From the NCBI GenBank assembly GCA_016783885.1, contig JADHVR010000004.1:1-64000 (forward strand): a stretch of 64,000 nt of DNA, read 5' to 3'. Both the position numbers and the translations under genes were made by a program. Shown one piece after another: positions 57,719 through 64,000 of this stretch. Origin of the DNA: Bacteroidales bacterium (lineage in GTDB: Bacteria; Bacteroidota; Bacteroidia; Bacteroidales; JAADJA01). Position 1 is the stretch's first letter. The number at the start of each line of letters is the position of its first letter. Under the pieces are notes generated by a model. That model was not told the origin of the DNA and ran no database searches. It was given only the letters and a program-made list of their open reading frames with translations.

Positions 57719-59761
57719 TTACTTTTCCAGTGCAGCAATTTTATTTTCCATTTCCTTCAGGCGCTGTTCAATCTTTGCAATTTGCGTTTCTTTCTCCTGA
57801 AGACGTTTGTATAATCCCTGGATAGCTGCCAAGGCAATGCCTGCCGGATCGATGGTTGAGATTGATTCACTTTCACCGGCAAGACCGAATATGTTATTCA
57901 TTTCTCTTGCACTCGGGCCTATGTGCGAAACACCTGAATTATCACCTTCCAAACTCCATTGTGTTATTGAAAGTTGAGAGACCTTTTCCAGGATATCTTC
58001 CTTATCGATAGTTTTAATGTTTCCCAAATTGTCGGTTTTAAATGAATTTGTCCAGATACCTGCATCACTCAGGTAAGCCCCTGTTGATGTATTGATCAGC
58101 TTTGAAGGATCATAAGGGGCAATCCCACCTGTGTTGGTGATATACATACCGCCATCGGCCCTTAGTACCATTTGTTCATCACCTCCTGAATTAATTGAAT
58201 CAGAAGGAGACACCCAGGTTGCTGAATTAGCGGCAATAACTATAGAACCATGATGGTCGGCCTTTGCTTTGTTACCTGCTGCAAGACTAAACATTCCATA
58301 AGCAGAGTTTTTCCATCCACCGGGAATAACTGCAGAATGGCCATACAAACCAATAGTATTTCCCTGTCCTCCTCCAATAGCTCCGCCATCACCTCTGTTA
58401 AAGTTGTTGGTTCCCCCACACACAGTGGAGTACTGATGTGATGCTGTGTTGTACATCCCACCGCCGATTGTGGCAAATTGCCGATCTGCCGTATTTGAGT
58501 ACCCCCCACTGACAGTTGTATATCTGTGGCCTGCAATATTATCGGAACCACCACCAACAGTTGCTGCGTAGGAATCGAAAACAGGATCGCCTGCAATATT
58601 TTTAAAACCACCTCCAATAACGCAGTAATTATCAATTGCCTGGTTAACATTACCACTTGTACCGCCACCACAGATAGTTGCCCCAAAAACTCCGCTATTT
58701 ACGCTATTTCCAAAATATCCGCCGATCAGGTTAGGACTGGTTGAATGCGGTTCAATTCTCAAAGCCCTTGTACTATTTACATGAAGCTGAAGTGCAGTAT
58801 TGTCGGTTGTACCCAGGAAATCGGTGCCAGGATTTGTACCGGCATTTCCGGTAAGGTTCCATGAACCGCCTCCACCACCGCCGGCTGGCTGCCAGGCAGA
58901 ATTTCCATAAGAATCTACAGCCGTAAGAACATCGCCCGGTGTAGAAGTTGTACCAACCTGTAATTGTAAAGTTTTGGTTTTACCATTAACATCCAGTTCG
59001 GCAAAAGGCATCGAAGTTCCAACACCAACCCTGCCAAAAGGGTCAAAACCATTAAAAGCAAGAATAACATTTCCAGGATCGCCATTTGTTACCGGTAAAC
59101 CGCCATAAACATAAACATCACCGCCATTTGCACTGCCCTGTATACCTGCCGCATTCCCGGCCACAATATTAACATTTCCGCCTTTACCGGCGTCAAAACC
59201 TCCTGCATTACCGCCTCTGAGAAAAAGTTCTCCGCCCGGATAAGGTCCTGCGCCCCAGATATAACCACCGGCGTTGCCTGCATTTAAAGTTAAATCAAAA
59301 CCGTTATGAGCAACACCTGTAGAACTTTCACCAACAAATAAGCTTCTGTCTGCTCCTTGCCTGAACCTGATATTTCCATTTACCTCAAGCTTTTCTAAAG
59401 GAGCTGACGAACCGATACCGACATTACCGGATACTGCTGAATACATATCATTACCCGAAACAGTCCAGTCACCGTCGCTTCCGCCACTGAATTGTTTCCA
59501 GGATGAACCGTCGTAATAATAAAAATTATTATCATCTGTAACAAAAACCAGCAAACCTGTTGCAGGGCTTGTTATGGCATCCCGCTCAGTTTCTGTCATA
59601 CGAGGAATCAATAATCCTTTGGTTAAGGATTTTACATCCAGCATTGCTGAATTATGTGCTGTATATGTACCGTCATCAGTTATTGTAATATTCTGAGAGG
59701 TAAGCATGCTTGCAATTAAAATAAGCATCAGCACGAACGAAAATAATGCATAATTTTTCAT
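57719..59761 (-). CDS. Surface protein with YadA-head repeats and C-terminal S74-like intramolecular chaperone domain
   Basis: GGGFKNIAGD, VSGGYSNTADRQFATIGGGMYNTAS; C-term LSITQWSLEGDNSGVSHIGPSAREMNNIFGL...DPAGIALAAIQGLYKRLQEKE coiled coil. Confidence 0.85.
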   Translation of the reverse strand: MKNYALFSFVLMLILIASMLTSQNITITDDGTYTAHNSAMLDVKSLTKGLLIPRMTETERDAITSPATGLLVFVTDDNNFYYYDGSSWKQFSGGSDGDWTVSGNDMYSAVSGNVGIGSSAPLEKLEVNGNIRFRQGADRSLFVGESSTGVAHNGFDLTLNAGNAGGYIWGAGPYPGGELFLRGGNAGGFDAGKGGNVNIVAGNAAGIQGSANGGDVYVYGGLPVTNGDPGNVILAFNGFDPFGRVGVGTSMPFAELDVNGKTKTLQLQVGTTSTPGDVLTAVDSYGNSAWQPAGGGGGGSWNLTGNAGTNPGTDFLGTTDNTALQLHVNSTRALRIEPHSTSPNLIGGYFGNSVNSGVFGATICGGGTSGNVNQAIDNYCVIGGGFKNIAGDPVFDSYAATVGGGSDNIAGHRYTTVSGGYSNTADRQFATIGGGMYNTASHQYSTVCGGTNNFNRGDGGAIGGGQGNTIGLYGHSAVIPGGWKNSAYGMFSLAAGNKAKADHHGSIVIAANSATWVSPSDSINSGGDEQMVLRADGGMYITNTGGIAPYDPSKLINTSTGAYLSDAGIWTNSFKTDNLGNIKTIDKEDILEKVSQLSITQWSLEGDNSGVSHIGPSAREMNNIFGLAGESESISTIDPAGIALAAIQGLYKRLQEKETQIAKIEQRLKEMENKIAALEK

Positions 59762-60077
59762 GATAAATAGTTTTTAAGTTTAATTAATGATTTTAATGAA
59801 CTATTGAAATTAAATTTGCACTGTGCGTTTTCTTTATTTTATTTCAATTTTTGTCTAAATTACATCAATGTCAGGCGGTTGTCAATGGAGACCGTATAAG
59901 TGGCAGGAATACAATTATCAATATCAGGGTTTAGTTATTTTACGGCGGGTTGATTTATACCTTAATAGGCAGTCGACAGTAGGAACTTTGATGTCGGACT
60001 CCTGACTAAATATATCCTATCCGCTAAAATAATGGTAGAACCGCTTTAAAAAAAGTAGTAAATTAGCAGATGAAAAA

Positions 60078-60143
60078 GACGCACGGCCGTGCGTCTCAAC
60101 CGAGGGATACAAGAACGTTAGTAAAGACACACGGCCGTGCGTC
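60078..60143. repeat. Two copies of palindrome GACGCACGGCCGTGCGTC
   Basis: 60078-60095 perfect 18-bp palindrome; 60126-60143 one substitution; both followed by TCAACCG. Confidence 0.85.
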
Positions 60144-60158
60144 TCAACCGTGCAACAC

Positions 60159-62627
60159 ATGAACACAAAATCCGGTAACATACCACTCTCTTCTTTTAAA
60201 ATATTGATTTCAATTTATATATTAACCCTTCCCGGTTTTTTAACTGCGGAAAACGATAGTATTCATCAGATAACTCAAACTAATCCGGTGAGAAGTTCGA
60301 CAAACGACACTATTATCTATTTTGAAGAAAATTTCGACGATGGCGACCACACTAACAATCCCGTTTGGCATCCTGATATAAGACAGTCCTGTGCATTAGA
60401 TCCACCACAAATTTTGGTTGAAAACGGTGTTTTAAAAATATACGAAGCAAATGCCGGTAGTTGCGGAACGAATGCCTCAATTATAATTGATCTGGATATT
60501 CCAATATCTGACAGCACAAAAATTAAATTTGATGTAAAACCTGTATATTCATCTGTTGATGAAGGTGCTGGTTGGCTCGATGTTGAATATCCTGTTTATT
60601 TTGTTTTATGGTTTTCTGATATTAATAACAAATTTTTACGATTAAGATTTGGTTATAATTACAGAGGAGGAGAAAGCTTTTATTCAAAAGATAATATTTC
60701 AATTGCATTTCCATATTGCAAACAGGATGTTTGGCTCAGAAATGAAGTATTTACTATCAGAGATTACTTTCCTGATGCGGTATCTGTCAAAAGACTATGG
60801 ATAGGTGGTTCAGGCTGGGATTATGAAGGTTATGCCGATAATATTATAATTTTTAATAATAATCCGAATTTCCATCCTGATTCCATATTAAATTATAAAG
60901 AAGAGCAAGTTCATACTTTGGAGCATATCGGCTTAGATTATAGCTCAATTAGTAAGCATGAAAAAGCTATTGAAATGTACAAGAAGAATCTGAGAATAAA
61001 TGAAAAAATGGGAAATAAATTAGGTGTTAACAGGTTTTTATACTTAATTGGAGATTTATATTTAAAAACAGGAAATTATGATAGTGCACTTACATATTTT
61101 CGAAGATCTTGTGAAATCTGCAATGAAATAGATAAAAAATTTGCAAAAATCGTTTCTTTAAAGGGTATTGCTGAAATACATTTACTATGGAATGAATACG
61201 ATAAGGCATTGGAGACTTATGAAAATATTTTAGCACTTAATGAAGAAACAGGAAATAAGAATGAAATTATATTTTCATTGAATGAAATAGCCAGCATATA
61301 TAATTTATCCGGCAATTCTCAAAAGGCAATTGAATATTATCAAAGATCATTGGAATTATGCCAGGAGACGGGAAAAACAAAGGATGTCGCAAAAACTTTA
61401 GAGAACCTGGGTAATATTTTTAATAAGGATGGAAATTACGAAATGGCTATGGAATATTTCCGTGAATCACTTAAAATCAGCGAAAAAGATGGCGATTTAA
61501 ACAGTGCTGCTTTATCACTTTTTAATATTGCTAATATTTATTCAGGTTTGAAAAATTATAACCTTGCCATTGATAATTTAAAAAAGAGCTTACAAATAGC
61601 ACAAAATCAAAATCTGAAAAGCCTGATAAGCAAAATTTATTTATGCTTTAGCGAGATATATGATAAAACGGGTGATAATAAAACTGCTTTTGGTTATTAC
61701 AAACTGTATGAGGAAACTAAAGATTTAATTTCAGATAAGGAGAGGAATAAAGAAATCAGTGATTTACATATTAAATATCAAATAGAAATTAAAGAAAAAG
61801 AAATTGAATTGCTAAACAGAGAAAAAGAGATACAATTATTGGAAATCAACAAATATAAAACACAAAAATATATTTATATTGGCATAGCTGTCTTTGCTTT
61901 TGTACTGATCCTTATTATTTTCCTTTTGTTTAACCGTTTTAAGCTGAAAAAGGAAAAACAGCAAAGCGACCTTGAAAAGCAAAAGCAGGAAATTGAGAAA
62001 AAATTACTAAGATCACAAATGAATCCTCACTTTATTTTTAATTCACTCAATTCAATTAACAGCTTTATTACAGGTAAAGATACTTATACTGCACAGTCAT
62101 ATTTATCGATGTTTGCCGAATTAATGCGTTATATTCTTGAAAATACCAGGAAGTCATTTATTCCACTTGAAGATGAAATAAAAACTCTAAGGTTGAACAT
62201 GGAGTTAGAAAGACTACGATTTAATAATAAATTTGACTTTAAAATAAATGTTTTACCTGATATCGACACCGAAAACACATATATACCACCAATGTTAATA
62301 CAACCTTTTGTTGAAAACGCAATTATACACGGTATCATGAATAAATCCGGTAATGGTAATATTATTATTGATTTAAATAAAGATCATGATTTAATATTCT
62401 GCACAGTAAAGGATGACGGCGTCGGAAGGAAGAAAGCAAAGGAAATAATGAATCAATCAAAACAAAAACATAAATCAATCGGTTTGCAGCTTACGAATGA
62501 AAGGTTATCTTTATTGAGCAGACAAAGAAAATCGCAATTTGAAGTTAAAATAACCGACTTGAAAGATGAAAATGGAATAGCCACAGGAACCAGGGTGGAT
62601 TTGAGTATTCCGTTTGAAAGTGAATAA
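60159..62627 (+). CDS. TPR sensor histidine kinase of LytS/YehU type with N-terminal jelly-roll-like domain
   Basis: SQMNPHFIFNSLNSINSFI His_kinase H-box, TPR units, single TM; ATG at 60159 preferred over upstream GTG. Confidence 0.9.
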   Translation: MNTKSGNIPLSSFKILISIYILTLPGFLTAENDSIHQITQTNPVRSSTNDTIIYFEENFDDGDHTNNPVWHPDIRQSCALDPPQILVENGVLKIYEANAGSCGTNASIIIDLDIPISDSTKIKFDVKPVYSSVDEGAGWLDVEYPVYFVLWFSDINNKFLRLRFGYNYRGGESFYSKDNISIAFPYCKQDVWLRNEVFTIRDYFPDAVSVKRLWIGGSGWDYEGYADNIIIFNNNPNFHPDSILNYKEEQVHTLEHIGLDYSSISKHEKAIEMYKKNLRINEKMGNKLGVNRFLYLIGDLYLKTGNYDSALTYFRRSCEICNEIDKKFAKIVSLKGIAEIHLLWNEYDKALETYENILALNEETGNKNEIIFSLNEIASIYNLSGNSQKAIEYYQRSLELCQETGKTKDVAKTLENLGNIFNKDGNYEMAMEYFRESLKISEKDGDLNSAALSLFNIANIYSGLKNYNLAIDNLKKSLQIAQNQNLKSLISKIYLCFSEIYDKTGDNKTAFGYYKLYEETKDLISDKERNKEISDLHIKYQIEIKEKEIELLNREKEIQLLEINKYKTQKYIYIGIAVFAFVLILIIFLLFNRFKLKKEKQQSDLEKQKQEIEKKLLRSQMNPHFIFNSLNSINSFITGKDTYTAQSYLSMFAELMRYILENTRKSFIPLEDEIKTLRLNMELERLRFNNKFDFKINVLPDIDTENTYIPPMLIQPFVENAIIHGIMNKSGNGNIIIDLNKDHDLIFCTVKDDGVGRKKAKEIMNQSKQKHKSIGLQLTNERLSLLSRQRKSQFEVKITDLKDENGIATGTRVDLSIPFESE

Positions 62628-62645
62628 GCATTGACAAGATAAAAG

Positions 62646-63386
62646 ATGATAAAAGCGATTATTATAGATGATGAACAGAAAGCCAGGGAAACTCTTTCAG
62701 ATTCTTTATCCCTGTATTGTAAAAATATAGATGTTATAGCAGAAGCTGATGGCGTTAAAACAGGATTGGTGGTAATAAAAGAAAACAATCCTGATGTTGT
62801 CTTTTTAGATATAATGATGACTGATGGAAGTGGTTTCGACCTTCTGGAGCTTATTCCTACGATCAATTTTGAAATAATATTTGTTACAGCGTATGATAAA
62901 TTTGCAGTTAAAGCATTTGAATTCAGCGCTGTTGATTATATATTAAAACCGATTAAGCCTCAACAGTTAATCCGCGCTGTTGGAAAATTAAAAAAAAGTG
63001 AAGGATTTGAAACAATAAACAAAAAGCTCGAAGTTTTAATAAGTAATAAAAACAACCTTGAAAAAATTGCCTTACCATCTCTTGATGGATTGTGTTTTAT
63101 TAGAATTGAAGATATTATAAGATGTGAATCAGATGGAAATTATACTACTTTTTATATGAACTCGGGAGAAAAAGTTATTGTTACCAAGCTGATTAAAGAA
63201 TATGAAGAAATGTTATCCCCCCTTACTTTTTACAGAATTCATAAATCTCATATTATTAATTTTAAATATATAAAAAAATATACCAGGGGCGATGGTGGCT
63301 CTGTGATTATGAATGATGGAACCAAAATAGAAGTTTCCAGAAGAAGAAAGGAAGGATTCGTGTCGGCTCTGCAGATTTACAAATAA
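62646..63386 (+). CDS. LytTR-family response regulator
   Basis: MIKAIIIDDEQKARETL...VVFLDIMMTDGSGFDLL receiver; LytTR FYRIHKSHIINFKYIKKYTRGDGGSVIM. Confidence 0.95.
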   Translation: MIKAIIIDDEQKARETLSDSLSLYCKNIDVIAEADGVKTGLVVIKENNPDVVFLDIMMTDGSGFDLLELIPTINFEIIFVTAYDKFAVKAFEFSAVDYILKPIKPQQLIRAVGKLKKSEGFETINKKLEVLISNKNNLEKIALPSLDGLCFIRIEDIIRCESDGNYTTFYMNSGEKVIVTKLIKEYEEMLSPLTFYRIHKSHIINFKYIKKYTRGDGGSVIMNDGTKIEVSRRRKEGFVSALQIYK

Positions 63387-63493
63387 TGAAACAAGACAAA
63401 AGAAAAAAGTTCAAAGTAAAATGTAAAAAGGTAATGACTAAAAATGCAGGCCGTAAATCGCAAAATTCAAAAATATATTGAAAAAATAGTTAT

Positions 63494-63569
63494 TGACAAA
63501 TACTTTTGTCAGTCAAATATTGATATTCAGACTATTTCTGCCACATTGTCCTGATTTGTTATATGGCAG
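63494..63569. promoter_or_regulatory. Candidate operator region upstream of grpE
   Basis: TGACAAA-tact-TTTGTCA (63494-63511) and CTGCCACAT...ATATGGCAG (63538-63569). Confidence 0.45.
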
Positions 63570-63645
63570 GTTATTTGATTTCACGGCGGGCAAAAAAAAA
63601 GAAGGATAATTATTATAAAACAACAACAATAATAATAAAGAGGAA

Positions 63646-64000
63646 ATGAATAAAGAACAACAAGATACCGTTAATAATGAAACTCAACAGGAAGATATTG
63701 AAAATGCAAACAATACAGGAGAAGAAAAAGAAGCAGAACCTGTTAAGAAAAAGAGTGCAAGAAAAACCAAGGTTTCAAAAGAAATAGAATTACAGGAAAA
63801 AATAGATGAACTAAATGATAAATACCTGCGATTGTATTCCGAATTCGATAACTACCGTAAACGTACAATAAAAGAAAAGATTGATCTTAGTAAAATGGCT
63901 TCTGCCGAAGTCATTTCCGATTTGTTACCGGTGATGGATGACTTTGAAAGAGCTATAAAATCAACTGAGGATTCGGATGACTGTGATGCATTTAAAGAAG
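63646..64000 (+). CDS. grpE: Heat-shock nucleotide exchange factor GrpE (5' part, cut by window end)
   Basis: Translation contains LQEKIDELNDKYLRLYSEFDNYRKRTIKEKIDLSKMASAEVISDLLPVMDDFERAIK. Confidence 0.93.
   Translation, partial: MNKEQQDTVNNETQQEDIENANNTGEEKEAEPVKKKSARKTKVSKEIELQEKIDELNDKYLRLYSEFDNYRKRTIKEKIDLSKMASAEVISDLLPVMDDFERAIKSTEDSDDCDAFKE

Overview
The window looks like chromosome from a Bacteroidetes-type bacterium: T9SS C-terminal sorting domains, TPR histidine kinases, an rnfBCDGEA operon and AT-rich spacers. It is densely coding, with no tRNA, rRNA, CRISPR array or intact transposase recognised. Housekeeping and metabolic blocks are nadC, RseC-like, gadC-gadB (glutamate/GABA), rnfBCDG-[four-helix bundle]-EA, a reductive-pyrimidine/beta-alanine catabolic operon (mmsA-like, class III aminotransferase, DUF1016 nuclease, dihydropyrimidinase, beta-ureidopropionase), uvrB, folA-[ParE/RelE TA]-thyA, a CNT nucleoside transporter, a bifunctional nuclease, a membrane pyrophosphatase, an aromatic amino-acid decarboxylase-like gene, a LytS/LytR-type pair and the 5' end of grpE. 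Secreted and surface blocks (6.4-17.3, 24-25.5, 44.7-45.6 and 47-59.8 kb) carry papain-like and C10 peptidases, BNR/YCF48-like T9SS cargo, a 34-unit NTFIG repeat protein and YadA-head/S74-like proteins. The most interesting structures not explained by genes are: (i) phased degenerate 7-bp tandem arrays filling several intergenic spacers, often as inverted pairs, including around a four-helix-bundle gene inside the rnf operon; (ii) an 83-bp near-identical direct repeat bracketing the decarboxylase gene; (iii) a deletion-type fusion joining a truncated secreted metallopeptidase to a truncated LuxR-type response regulator; (iv) several gene remnants (steroid 5-alpha-reductase C-terminus, a decayed nucleotidyltransferase/partner pair); (v) a C-terminal module ending SQVP[DE] shared by two otherwise unrelated secreted proteins. 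All functional calls come from reading the translations; no database search was run.
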